Source: Xanthomonas nasturtii
GTDB lineage: Bacteria > Pseudomonadota > Gammaproteobacteria > Xanthomonadales > Xanthomonadaceae
Direction of reading: 5' to 3'
DNA length: 64,000 nucleotides
Assembly (NCBI RefSeq): GCF_001660815.1
Contig: NZ_LYMI01000021.1
Location: forward strand, 1 to 64,000
Shown piece after piece: positions 33,676-42,192 of this stretch (position 1 is its first letter; every line of letters begins with the position of its first letter). Position numbers and translations under genes: made by a program. The notes below the pieces were generated by a model. The model saw nothing but the letters and a program-made list of their open reading frames with translations, made no database searches and was not told the DNA's origin.

Positions 33676-36600
33676 TTACGTGCGATCAGTGGATGTGGAT
33701 CGGGGCCGTTCGGCGCGCGGCACCGCCTCGTACGCCGGCCATTGACCGACGGTACGCATTGCTTCGGCGATGCGGTTGCGCTGGCGTTTGATGACGAAGT
33801 CCACGCCACGTTCTTCGGTCAGTTTTGCCTTCTCGCGCACCAGCAGCAACGTTGGCTCCCACACGGCCGGCTGCTGCAATAGATCGTCGAAGGCAGTGCG
33901 CTCGGCGAGCGCGCGTGTGTGATCTCCAGCGTCCTGCGCCATCAGTGCAAGCGCCCGGTGCACGTCCAGCAGCGGCGCTGCGGCGCTGCGTAACACCTCG
34001 TCGGCGAACAGCGCGGCCAGCGCGTTGCCATCGGCGAAGCGCTTGGCCTGCTGCATGAAATGCTCCAGTTGCAACTCTGCCAGCACCGGCTGCAAGGTCA
34101 GGTCGACGTCGTTGCCCAGCTTGACCAGCCCGTAGTCGGCCCAGCGCTCCCACTGGGTGCGGACCAGGCGTTCGAATGGTGCGAACTGAGCGAAGTCGCT
34201 TGCGCGATCGCTGCGGGCCGCATCGATTTCGCCACCGAACTGGAACAGCGTGCAGAACGCGGTGGCTACGTCCGCGCTCACTTCGGTGGCGTAGCCTGCA
34301 TCGATTGCCGAGACCGTAGTGCTGGCCGCAGGCGTTGCCGATGTGCCTTCGCCTCGATGCTGGGCAAGTGCGAGTTGCGCGCCGGCCGTGAGGCGTGCGG
34401 CCGCTTCCACCCGGCGTGCGGCAGTGGCGTCGCAGTAGTGGGTGGTCATGTAGCCGGCCACGCTCGTCGACGTCCAGCCGAGGTCCTGGCGCGATCTGAC
34501 CCCGAGCCCGAGCGAGACACCCGCGCGGCGGCCGTGCGCATCGCCTGCGCGCAGCCCGGCGCTGACGCTCGCGCTGCACTCGGTACCCTGGCCGACGCGT
34601 GCGGCCTGGTCGATCAGCCCGACGCTGGCTTCCGGATGCTCGGCCAGCAACGCATGCATCCAGTCGGTGTCGGGTGGCTGTGCGGAAGCATCGGGTGTTG
34701 CGCGACGGACCAGATGCTCCAGCATGCGCAAGAACGCCTGCAGCAACTCCGGCTCGCGGCCCTTGCCGAGCCGAGGGATGCGGATCTGCAGGCCGTCTTC
34801 CACGCCGGTCTCGCGCCGATAGCGCCAATCCGCAGCGGCCGAGACCCCTGCTGCGGCGTAGTCACTGTCTACATCGATGCCGTAGCCGACAGTCAGGCCG
34901 GCGCCGAGTTGGCGCTGTGTCGCCGATTGACGACTGATCTGCAGGTACAGGCCGGTACGCCCCATGTAGAACTCCAGGCAGGCATCGCGATTGCACTGCA
35001 CGCTGGCGATCAAACGCGCGCCCAGACCGAAGGCAGATCCCGCGAGCGCAGCGGCCGCCGACAGCGGTGCCAGATTGGCGCCCCAGGTCCGTTGGCAGGT
35101 CATCCGCCAGCGGTCGCGCCATTCCAGGTGTGAGAGCATGTCGCGCAGCAGGTCCAGCAACGAGTCGGGGTGGGCGAGTGCACCGGCGCCGGTCTGCTTC
35201 AATAACTGCAGGGTCTTGTCCACGGCAGCATCGAAATGCGCCAGGCAGTCGTCTGCATGTGCACGCCACAATGCGGCCTGTGGCGAGAGATCGCTCGGTT
35301 GCAGCGGTGCGGCCTGGTCTGCGTGTTCCGCTCTCCCGGCACGCAGGCAGGTGCGCAACAGATCGAACGCCGCTGGCGCGCTGCAGTGGCCGCTCTGCAA
35401 TTGCTCCCAGGCACGCTGCACTCCTTCCGGTGGCGCTGCCTGCACCACTGCACCGCCCGGGGCTCGGGAGGCCTGTGCCTGATGGTGGCTGTGCAGCGCG
35501 GCGGCACGTTCTCCGATGCGTGCCAGGGTGGCAGCATCGAAGACCATGCCGTTGCGGTCCACGTCCTCATCGACCCACTGCACTAGTTCGGCAGCTGCCT
35601 GCCAGCTCAACTCCACATGCGATGGAATGTGGCCCTGTGGGCGGGCCGCATGTACTGCGCCCTGGTAATCGATCAAGGCAGCGCAGGCGTGCTCCAGGGT
35701 CAGGTTGGCACGCCGACGTGGTGTCGGCAGTGCGGTGGCCGATGCGACCTCCAGCCCCTCCGACAAGGCATGCAGCGGATTGGGAGCGCTCGCGTGTGCG
35801 CCTGCAAGCTGGGGCGAGGTGGCACAAAGCACCGCCTCGCCAAACGCCTGCAGGTGGGCATTTGCGCGTGCATACGCCGAATCGGCAGCACGTGACTCGT
35901 AACCGTTGCGCAACGCGTGGTAGGCGGCGCGTTCGTCGCTGCTGCAGGTCTGCAGCGCCTGCGCCGGGTCGGCCGCGTGCAGGGCACGACCGGCCGCGCG
36001 TCGCGCATCGCTCAGCCAGCTCCGTGTGGCGGCATCGTCCACAGGCGTGGCGCGCAGCAACGCATCGGCTCGCAACGCAATGCGTGCGATGTCCTGCCGG
36101 CCCGGATCGGCGGCAGGCTCGTGGCGCACCTGGATCAACTGGCCGAGCACCTGCCGTCCGCGCGGTATGCGCGACAGGGTCTCCAGCCAGCGTGTTGTGG
36201 CTGCCTCGATCGCCGCGCGGGGAATCCCGGAGCGCTCATCCATCGCCGCACTCGGCCGTACACCGGACTCCTCCGGGTCGGCAGGGATCAGCGCACTCCA
36301 GGTGCTGTTGTGGACATGGTCGAAGGTGGCAAGCACCAGCGCCACCTCCGCGCGGTTGTCGCCGAGCACACCGGCCACGGCCGAGCGCAGCGCGCCAAGT
36401 GCGATGGCCACGATCCCCGCTGCAGGCACCGCCTGGTCTCCGAAACGCGTGGTGGAGAGCCCGTTCGCCCATGTCGACAAGCGCTTGCGCAATACAGTGG
36501 CCGCAGCGGCATCGGTTGCGCTAGATGCGGTCTGCGCGATCTGCGCGGCTATCAGCGCGGCCGATGCGGTCTGCAGCGCCTGGCTGGCATTCAGATCGTC

Positions 36601-37635
36601 GGCAACTGCGCTGCCAAGCTCTTGCTCGAGCGATTGTTTAAGGCCCGATAGCGCCGGAAGCAGTGCACGCAGATCGTCGGCCTGTGTAGCGGTCTCGAAC
36701 AGGTCGCCAGCCACGATGTGTGCAGACTGCAGCGCCTGCGCCAATGTGGTGTCGAGGCTGGCGGCGCGCACTTGCAGGCGCTGCAGCGAGGCCTGTTGTT
36801 TCTCGCGCAGGGCAGACAGGTGGCGGGCGTGTTCGTGCAGTTTGCGGATGCGATCCAGTTCTGCTTCGTGCTTGAGCATGTCGCGCAAGCGCGGACGATG
36901 ATCCCTTGCAGCAGGCGCGGGCATGGCCATCAGTTGGTCCAGTTGCTCCTGCAGCTGTTGCTCGGTGCGCGCCAGGCGCTCGCTGCACTTGGCGATGTGT
37001 TTGCGTAGTAGCGCGTTCCAGGTGGCCAGCACCTGTTGGCGTTTGCGGATGTCATTGGCACGGTCGGCCAGGCGCGGTGCGCGTCTGGCATGCAAGCCGG
37101 CGGCTTGCTCCAGGCGATCGAGATGCAGTAGCACCAAACGCTCCAGCGCTGCGGCCTTGCGCCCAGCGATCCGGGCGTCGTTTAGCCGCTGCGAGGCAGA
37201 GAACGCCGCTATCTGCAAAGGAGCGAGTGCGTGCCAGTCGCCGGGATCTGCCTGGGCCGGCGGCGCAGGTTGCGCAGGCGTGCCTTGGTAGCGCAGCAGG
37301 CGCGTGTGGTCTGGAGTGGCCTGCCGGGCGATGCCGACGGCCGTACCAGCGAATTGGGCGAGCTTCTGCAACGACTTGCGCACGCCGCGCAGCCTGCCTG
37401 CCTCGCGTGGCGCAGGTGTGTCATGTACGGTGCCGGTAGCAGCTGCGGTGTAGCGATGTACCCGTGCGGCCACATCCGCTTCTGCTGCGCATGCTTCGGA
37501 CTCGGCCGCTCGCCCATCCAATTGATGCAGTCGTTGATGGGACTGCTTGTGCGGCGCAGGCGTACCCGCATGCGCGGTACTGCGGCTGTTACCAGGCAGC
37601 CCGAATGTCACGTTGGAAGGGCGTATGCGGGTCAC
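33676..37635 (-). CDS. Large putative type III effector (1319 residues; possibly AWR/RipA- or XopZ-like)
   Basis: I cannot name this gene firmly. It encodes 1319 residues from a GTG at 37635 with GAGG about 9 bases upstream. There is no signal peptide. Residues 1-130 are disordered and rich in His, Gln and Ala. Residues ~170-310 are helical and probably coiled-coil (RLVLLHLDRLEQAAG, AKCSERLARTEQQLQEQLDQLMAM, LREKQQASLQRLQ). The middle is Ala-rich helical. Residues ~880-1130 switch to Gly/aromatic strands (EFYMGRTGLYLQISRQS, AGLTVGYGIDVDSDYAAAGVSAAADWRYRRETGVEDGLQIRIPRLG), which remind me of large AWR (RipA) effectors of Ralstonia. XopZ/HopAS is another large family to test. It follows hrpW on the same strand with 106 bases between and no PIP box, so it may share that transcript. 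Confidence 0.6.
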   Translation of the reverse strand: MTRIRPSNVTFGLPGNSRSTAHAGTPAPHKQSHQRLHQLDGRAAESEACAAEADVAARVHRYTAAATGTVHDTPAPREAGRLRGVRKSLQKLAQFAGTAVGIARQATPDHTRLLRYQGTPAQPAPPAQADPGDWHALAPLQIAAFSASQRLNDARIAGRKAAALERLVLLHLDRLEQAAGLHARRAPRLADRANDIRKRQQVLATWNALLRKHIAKCSERLARTEQQLQEQLDQLMAMPAPAARDHRPRLRDMLKHEAELDRIRKLHEHARHLSALREKQQASLQRLQVRAASLDTTLAQALQSAHIVAGDLFETATQADDLRALLPALSGLKQSLEQELGSAVADDLNASQALQTASAALIAAQIAQTASSATDAAAATVLRKRLSTWANGLSTTRFGDQAVPAAGIVAIALGALRSAVAGVLGDNRAEVALVLATFDHVHNSTWSALIPADPEESGVRPSAAMDERSGIPRAAIEAATTRWLETLSRIPRGRQVLGQLIQVRHEPAADPGRQDIARIALRADALLRATPVDDAATRSWLSDARRAAGRALHAADPAQALQTCSSDERAAYHALRNGYESRAADSAYARANAHLQAFGEAVLCATSPQLAGAHASAPNPLHALSEGLEVASATALPTPRRRANLTLEHACAALIDYQGAVHAARPQGHIPSHVELSWQAAAELVQWVDEDVDRNGMVFDAATLARIGERAAALHSHHQAQASRAPGGAVVQAAPPEGVQRAWEQLQSGHCSAPAAFDLLRTCLRAGRAEHADQAAPLQPSDLSPQAALWRAHADDCLAHFDAAVDKTLQLLKQTGAGALAHPDSLLDLLRDMLSHLEWRDRWRMTCQRTWGANLAPLSAAAALAGSAFGLGARLIASVQCNRDACLEFYMGRTGLYLQISRQSATQRQLGAGLTVGYGIDVDSDYAAAGVSAAADWRYRRETGVEDGLQIRIPRLGKGREPELLQAFLRMLEHLVRRATPDASAQPPDTDWMHALLAEHPEASVGLIDQAARVGQGTECSASVSAGLRAGDAHGRRAGVSLGLGVRSRQDLGWTSTSVAGYMTTHYCDATAARRVEAAARLTAGAQLALAQHRGEGTSATPAASTTVSAIDAGYATEVSADVATAFCTLFQFGGEIDAARSDRASDFAQFAPFERLVRTQWERWADYGLVKLGNDVDLTLQPVLAELQLEHFMQQAKRFADGNALAALFADEVLRSAAAPLLDVHRALALMAQDAGDHTRALAERTAFDDLLQQPAVWEPTLLLVREKAKLTEERGVDFVIKRQRNRIAEAMRTVGQWPAYEAVPRAERPRSTSTDRT

Positions 37636-37741
37636 CCTCTACACCTCGCGTGTTGCGTTGCCAGTGCCGATGCCCGGCAGATGCGGCGCAGCAGTGCATT
37701 TGCCGGGCGCGATCGACGTGCAACGCTGGTGTGCGGTGCGA

Positions 37742-38863
37742 TCAGCCGCTGTAGGCCTTATGGCCGATACGTGTCGCGCCTATTGCCTGGGAAGCGTTCG
37801 GCACAATCGCCTCGCTGGGCGCATCGGTCTTCAGGTTCTTCAGCGTCACCGTCGCGCCGGGCGCATCGGTACGGAACACCGCTTCCTTGACCTGGTTGAA
37901 CTGGCAATTCTCGACCAGAAGGTGCGAGTCGATATCGGTATGCCCACCGTTGGTACGGAAGACCTTGCCGGCACCCTCGACGGTGTCGCCCGACATCACC
38001 ACGTCGGCGGCGGCGTTGTCCTGCACGACCTTGTCGGCAGCTTTCTTGAACGTGCAATTGATGATCTCGACCTTGGGGCGGCCGCTGACCTCGGGGCTCC
38101 CACCGGCAATGCGCGCGTCATGCTCACGGTTGCCCTGGCCATCGATGGTGACCGCATCCTCGCTGACATCTTCGTTGACGCAGTTGACCATCTTGCCGCT
38201 GCCGATGAAATGCACACCGTCGCCGCCGCCTGTCATATGGACGTTGCAGAGGCTGCCGCCGTCCTCGACGATGAACAGGGGTTGCTGGTGCTCGTCTTGA
38301 TCGCCTTTGCCCAGGCAGGGGCCGCCGACGTAGGTCTGGCCCTTGCCGTCGAACACCTCGCCCTTGTGCACCACGATGGGCTTGTTCTGGACGCCGGGCG
38401 GCGCGGTGACGACCTTGCCGGCAGGAAGCGGCGCCTGCGGGCCGGTCGGGCCTGGCGTGGCGGGAGTCCCGTTGGTGGGCGTGGGCGTAACCGAATGACC
38501 CGGAGTGGTGGGCGATGCGCCGTTGCCGTTACCCGTTCCATTGCCGTTACCCGTTCCGGAGCTGTTGCTGCCATTGCCACCGGTGTTGCCATTGCCAGTA
38601 CCGCTGCCGCTGCCGTGTTGCCCGCCGGTGTTGGTGGAACACGAAGGATTCGATGGCGGCATAGACGGTGTCGGATTGGGGGTGGTCGTGGGTTGACCAT
38701 CACTGGAGGGCTGATACTGCTGTCGCAGCATGTCCTTGAGCATGCGTTGCATGCAGTACACCAGCATGCTCATGATCACCGCAGTCAAGGCCTGCTGCTG
38801 CGAAGGGGAGAATGAGCACGACTGTAAGTTCGCAGTGGAATGTGAGGGGATGGCAAGATTCAT
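37742..38863 (-). CDS. hrpW: Harpin HrpW with pectate-lyase domain
   Basis: A 373-residue two-part harpin. Residues 1-60 are helical and Gln/Met-rich (SFSPSQQQALTAVIMSMLVYCMQRMLKDMLRQQY). Residues ~60-165 form a low-complexity linker of Thr/Pro/Asn/Gly (TGNGNTGGNGSNSSGTGNGNG) encoded by short tandem DNA repeats. Residues ~165-373 are a PL3-type pectate lyase fold (DGKGQTYVGGPCLG, FIVEDGGSLCNVHMTGGGDGVHFIGSGKMVNCVNEDVSEDAVTIDG). HrpW proteins are secreted by T3S to the plant cell wall and assist translocation; many bind pectate with little lyase activity. The start ATG 38863 follows AAGGA; an in-frame TTG lies 18 bases upstream. No canonical PIP box precedes it, so read-through from hpaB is possible. 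Confidence 0.92.
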   Translation of the reverse strand: MNLAIPSHSTANLQSCSFSPSQQQALTAVIMSMLVYCMQRMLKDMLRQQYQPSSDGQPTTTPNPTPSMPPSNPSCSTNTGGQHGSGSGTGNGNTGGNGSNSSGTGNGNGTGNGNGASPTTPGHSVTPTPTNGTPATPGPTGPQAPLPAGKVVTAPPGVQNKPIVVHKGEVFDGKGQTYVGGPCLGKGDQDEHQQPLFIVEDGGSLCNVHMTGGGDGVHFIGSGKMVNCVNEDVSEDAVTIDGQGNREHDARIAGGSPEVSGRPKVEIINCTFKKAADKVVQDNAAADVVMSGDTVEGAGKVFRTNGGHTDIDSHLLVENCQFNQVKEAVFRTDAPGATVTLKNLKTDAPSEAIVPNASQAIGATRIGHKAYSG

Positions 38864-39032
38864 TGACGAGTGTCCTTGCAAGGGAGGAATGGCGAACGAA
38901 GTCCTGCGCTTGGAAATAACGGATTGGCAGCGTGGCGATGTCCTGCAGCGCAGCGGATCAGCAAGTCGCCGACAGCGTGCTGCGCAGTGCTACATGGCTT
39001 GCTAAAACAATGGGCATGTAAGGCCGAGCACC

Positions 39033-39515
39033 TCACGCGCGTAGCCACAGATAATTTCCGGTTGCGATTCCTTCGAACATTTCGTCGTGTGAAATGAAGA
39101 TGTTGTTGTTCCAATAGCGGCCATGCTCGGCATAGTGGGCGAGCAGATCGCAGATCCATTCGCCGTCGACGTCGTCGTACAGCGGAACACGCACGATCAG
39201 CACGATCACGCCAGCATCGTTCAATCCGAGTTGCGCCTGGTCCTGTGCGTACACCGTCAAATTCGCCTCCAGCAATAGCCGGAAGACCATCAAGGTGCGT
39301 CCTGCAGGTGCTAGGCCATAGGAGATGCGTAGGTACAGCGCTTCTTCTTCCGGCGCTTGCTGCGCTTCATCGTCGGTCTGGGCTGCAGGCATGTGCAGAT
39401 AGACTTCAAACCCTTCCACCCAGAGCACACGACTGCTGAGCACCGCCTGCACATCCGGCAGGTCCAATGCTTCGCACATCTGCTCAACGATCGCTTCGAA
39501 TCGGGTGCTGCTCAT
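39033..39515 (-). CDS. hpaB: General T3S export-control chaperone HpaB
   Basis: A 160-residue acidic protein with the family start MSSTRFEAIVEQMCEALDLPDV. The CesT-like plan is visible (VEGFEVYLHMP, EEEALYLRISYGLAPAGRTLMVFRLLLEANLTV, GVIVLIVRVPLYDD...LAHYAEHGRYW). HpaB binds many effectors and HrcN, and it blocks early secretion of HrpF and effectors while permitting effector translocation. It is the last gene of the hrcQ-hpaB operon. A strong hairpin separates it from hrpE. The frame extends 10 codons upstream into that hairpin; 39515 was taken as start by comparison with the family. Confidence 0.93.
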   Translation of the reverse strand: MSSTRFEAIVEQMCEALDLPDVQAVLSSRVLWVEGFEVYLHMPAAQTDDEAQQAPEEEALYLRISYGLAPAGRTLMVFRLLLEANLTVYAQDQAQLGLNDAGVIVLIVRVPLYDDVDGEWICDLLAHYAEHGRYWNNNIFISHDEMFEGIATGNYLWLRA

Positions 39516-39525
39516 CTGTCGTGCG

Positions 39526-39560
39526 ACATGCGCAGGGCCATGCACCGGCCCTGCGCATGT
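39526..39560. terminator. Perfect 14-bp hairpin between hrpE and hpaB
   Basis: ACATGCGCAGGGCC (39526-39539) is the exact complement of 39547-39560, with a 7-base loop. It lies inside the transcript just after hrpE and before the hpaB start. It could act as a partial terminator or RNA-processing/stabilising element that lets the pilin message be more abundant than hpaB. Confidence 0.8.
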
Positions 39561-39569
39561 CAGGCCCTA

Positions 39570-39842
39570 TTACTGGCCAACCAGCTGCTTCGCGTTGTCG
39601 CCTGCCTTGCCGATGAATTTGTTGAGCGCCACGTTGAAGTCAAGTTCGTTCTTCTTCGCGGTCAGGTAGTTGTTCATGCGCTCCTGTGCTGCGGCTGATT
39701 TGCCAATGCCACCCATCAGACTATCCATCTGATTGTCCGAGGTCTGAGTGGTAGTGTGATTGTCAAATCTGCTTGTAAGGTTTGATCCAAACAGATCCCC
39801 GGCCTGGCCCAATCGCGGCAATATCGATTGTAAATTTGACAT
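39570..39842 (-). CDS. hrpE: Hrp pilin HrpE
   Basis: A 90-residue subunit of the Xanthomonas Hrp pilus, the extracellular conduit for effectors. It starts MSNLQSILPRLGQAGDLFG, has a variable surface-exposed N-terminal half (FDNHTTTQTSDNQMDS) and a conserved helical C-terminus (AAAQERMNNYLTAKKNELDFNVALNKFIGKAGDNAKQLVGQ) that polymerises. The length is close to the ~93 residues known. A strong ribosome site (AAGGAG) stands before the ATG. hrpD6 lies upstream across 85 bases. No second PIP box was found in that gap. Confidence 0.95.
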   Translation of the reverse strand: MSNLQSILPRLGQAGDLFGSNLTSRFDNHTTTQTSDNQMDSLMGGIGKSAAAQERMNNYLTAKKNELDFNVALNKFIGKAGDNAKQLVGQ

Positions 39843-39927
39843 ATAAATACTCCTTAGCTAAAGAGAAGTAACGTGGAGCGCTTGTCGGCGCGTTTTGCTT
39901 GACCAAGGTGGCCAAGGAACTCGATGG

Positions 39928-40170
39928 TCAAGGCATGCTGGCGATGTGCGCGACGATGTCGCGCGCAGCGTTGACGCCGTCGTGCAAGACAGTGAAATCG
40001 TTGCGCGCAGCCTGATCGCTCGCGGCGGACCAGTGCACACGGAGTTGTTGCGCTGTCGCGTGCAGCGCTGCCTCCATATTGCGCAGTCGCTCACCGGAGA
40101 GATCCTGTGCCTTGGTCTGCAAGATCTTGCTCATATCCTGGATGACCGTATCGGTCATGGTATCGAACAT
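39928..40170 (-). CDS. hrpD6: T3S component HrpD6
   Basis: An 80-residue helical protein (MFDTMTDTVIQDMSKILQTKAQDLSGERLRNMEAALHATAQQLRVHW) of a family found only in Xanthomonas-type clusters. Work in other species links HrpD6 to secretion and expression of hrp genes, but its exact position in the apparatus is unsettled. It resembles small helical T3S accessory proteins. It follows hrcD after 10 bases in the same operon. Confidence 0.9.
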   Translation of the reverse strand: MFDTMTDTVIQDMSKILQTKAQDLSGERLRNMEAALHATAQQLRVHWSAASDQAARNDFTVLHDGVNAARDIVAHIASMP

Positions 40171-40180
40171 GGTGCGGTTC

Positions 40181-41119
40181 TCATGGCGCCGCTTGCTGCG
40201 GCAGGGAAGTCAGGTGCTTGGTGCCGTCCGGCGTCTCCACGTAATGCAGTCCGTCGGCGAGCAGGGCGGCGTCGTAATTGGCGGGCGGTTTCACGGATGG
40301 GTCTTGCTGAGTGATCTCCACATGCAGCGTGCGGATTTCCGGGCCCAGGTCGCTGCGTAGATCAGCGATGCGTCGGGTCGCACGCTCGGCGTTGTCGCTG
40401 CTGCCGGCAATCGAAAACACACCATTGCCGTCGTAACGCACGCTGAGGTCGCGGTCGGCCAAGGTGTCGCGCAGCGTTGCCAGTACCTCGTCCACCACCA
40501 CCACATCGACCGTGACGGCCTGCTGGTACCGATTCAGCCGCGCGCGCAGGCGAGCCGCATCCGCGCTGCTGGTCACCAGGCCTTCGACCCGCACGCGCGT
40601 GCCGACCTGCTCTACTCGCGCTTCGCGCAAGCCCAGCTGCTTCAGCACGGAACTGACCTCATTGGCCCGGTTGTCCTGACGTTGCGGGGTAGCCGCGTCG
40701 GAGAGAAACGCTGGTTGCAATGAGGGCAGCAACGCTGCGGCGGCTAGCGCTAGCACGGCGCCCACCACTGCACGCACTGCTTTGCGCCTGGGTGCGCGCG
40801 TGGCCGGCGTCGGGGCTGGGGAAAGCAGCCGCTCCAGCAATGCCACATCGTCTGGCCAATCGGATGCAGAATCGCCAAGGCACAGCACCAAGGGACCAAA
40901 ACGGACTGGGTGCAGCGCGATAAACGATGTCGTTGGCAACGCGTCGCTGCGATAACGCACTTGACCATCATGATCCACCTCGATGATGAGCGAGCAATCA
41001 GGCCAGTCTTCGATCCGGATATCGGCCTGTGGGTCGGTACCCAGTACGTAACTCCCTGGCTCCAAATCTAATCGTGCGCCGGCATGGATTCCCGTCAGCA
41101 CGCGAAGTTGCATGGTCAT
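40181..41119 (-). CDS. hrcD: Inner-membrane ring protein HrcD (HrpD5)
   Basis: A 312-residue PrgH/YscD-type ring subunit. Residues ~5-95 form the cytoplasmic FHA-like domain (MQLRVLTGIHAGARLDLEPGSYVLGTDPQADIRIEDWPDC). One membrane helix follows near residue 115 (AVRAVVGAVLALAAAALLPSL). The periplasmic part holds BON-like ring-building motifs (LGLREARVEQVGTRVRVEGLV, DTLADRDLSVRYDGNGVFSIAG). It joins HrcJ and HrcC to form the basal-body rings. The ATG at 41119 has GGGAGA at a good distance; an internal ATG (41113) is also possible. It overlaps the hpaA stop by 4 bases. Confidence 0.92.
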   Translation of the reverse strand: MTMQLRVLTGIHAGARLDLEPGSYVLGTDPQADIRIEDWPDCSLIIEVDHDGQVRYRSDALPTTSFIALHPVRFGPLVLCLGDSASDWPDDVALLERLLSPAPTPATRAPRRKAVRAVVGAVLALAAAALLPSLQPAFLSDAATPQRQDNRANEVSSVLKQLGLREARVEQVGTRVRVEGLVTSSADAARLRARLNRYQQAVTVDVVVVDEVLATLRDTLADRDLSVRYDGNGVFSIAGSSDNAERATRRIADLRSDLGPEIRTLHVEITQQDPSVKPPANYDAALLADGLHYVETPDGTKHLTSLPQQAAP

Positions 41120-41931
41120 GCGCGAATCTCCCAAGCGGCCCGCTCCGGGTGCTCAATCAACAGCGTGTCCAAGCGTGTGATGGCGTCCGCACGATCGACG
41201 CGTTTACGCGGTTTTTCCGCGTTGAGCAGCACCAGCGGCAGCAGTAGATGGAAATTACGCAGCGCTGGGGATGGCTCCGGTTGCGCCGGCACCAGATCTA
41301 CCAGAAGCTTGCGTAATGCCTGGACGTTTTCCGCAGGGGTGGACGCGCTGCCGGAGAGCAGGTGCTCGCGCATCAATCTCCAGACCATGGCCGTCAACGA
41401 TGTGGTGGCCGGATGGGCGATTCCGATCGCGCGCAATTCGACCAGGGCGACCGCAAGCGCGCGTTTCTCGGTCATCGGGTCTGCGGCGCGCGTCGCCGCG
41501 TAGCGGCCGAGGACGCAGTCGATGCTTGCACGCACACCGGGGTCCGATTGCAGCGGCGATGTGCCCGACCAAACAGCTGCCTGCGGATCGCCGGCATGCG
41601 CGTTGCCGCCCTCGCCGTGCTGATCGTCCTGGCCTTGCCCCTGGCCCTGTGGTTGTGCGATTGCGATGCTGACACGGCCACGCAGCACCGACACGCGCGC
41701 CGCTTCGTCTTCTGCCTGTTCGGCGGCGTCGAGCTCGCCGTCCTGGCCATCCAGCGAGCGCATGCCACGTCGCCGCTTGCGCGGCGGAGCGGGGCGCAGA
41801 CGCGGCCCATGCGTTACGGCGTCGGCGAGTGGCTGCACACCGGTGTGCGGCGCATCGGCATGCTTGTGCGATACGCTGGGCGCGCTCGAAACCGACGGCG
41901 GCACGGAACCTGGCGGAATGCGCCGGATCAT
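41116..41931 (-). CDS. hpaA: T3S regulator/effector HpaA
   Basis: A 271-residue protein secreted and translocated by T3S. HpaA also binds HpaB inside the bacterium and so sets when pilus parts or effectors are exported. It starts MIRRIPPGSVPPSVSSAPSVS (Ser/Pro-rich secretion signal). A basic stretch PRLRPAPPRKRRRGMR near residues 45-60 fits the nuclear-localisation-like sequence described for HpaA. The C-terminal half is helical (SLTAMVWRLMREHLLSGSASTPAENVQALRKLLVDLV). The length is near the ~275 of other species. It overlaps hrcS by 4 bases. A longer frame reaches 42141, inside hrcS, and is not used. Confidence 0.93.
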   Translation of the reverse strand: MIRRIPPGSVPPSVSSAPSVSHKHADAPHTGVQPLADAVTHGPRLRPAPPRKRRRGMRSLDGQDGELDAAEQAEDEAARVSVLRGRVSIAIAQPQGQGQGQDDQHGEGGNAHAGDPQAAVWSGTSPLQSDPGVRASIDCVLGRYAATRAADPMTEKRALAVALVELRAIGIAHPATTSLTAMVWRLMREHLLSGSASTPAENVQALRKLLVDLVPAQPEPSPALRNFHLLLPLVLLNAEKPRKRVDRADAITRLDTLLIEHPERAAWEIRA

Positions 41932-42188
41932 GGAAATGCCGCCTGCATCAGCGCTTGGCCGAACTGCATGATCGCCGAGGCGCCCCACGGCGCGGTGACC
42001 GCAATGGCAGCCACCACCACCACCAGTTTGAGCGCGAACGAGATCGATGCGTCCTGCAGTGACATCACCGCCTGGATGAAGGCGATCAGCAGCCCGGCCA
42101 GCGCGGCGACGCCGACCACCGGCAACGACACCTTGAGGCACAGCAATAAGGCTTCGGAGGTGAATCGAACAAGATCGTCTTGGTCCAT
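41928..42188 (-). CDS. hrcS: Export apparatus protein HrcS
   Basis: An 86-residue FliQ/SctS-family protein with two membrane helices (ALLLCLKVSLPVVGVAALAGLLIAFIQAVMSLQDASISFALKLVVVVAAIAVTAPWG). The conserved QD pair lies in the loop between them. With HrcR and HrcT it forms the helical export gate at the centre of the basal body. It sits between hrcR and hpaA in the hrcQ operon. Confidence 0.96.
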   Translation of the reverse strand: MDQDDLVRFTSEALLLCLKVSLPVVGVAALAGLLIAFIQAVMSLQDASISFALKLVVVVAAIAVTAPWGASAIMQFGQALMQAAFP

Positions 42189-42192
42189 GCCG

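Noticed and set aside
38892..38916. Possible PIP box upstream of hrpW (TTTCC-N15-TTCGC on the minus strand)
   Set aside because: Only one half site matches, and the -10 would fall on the hrpW start codon.
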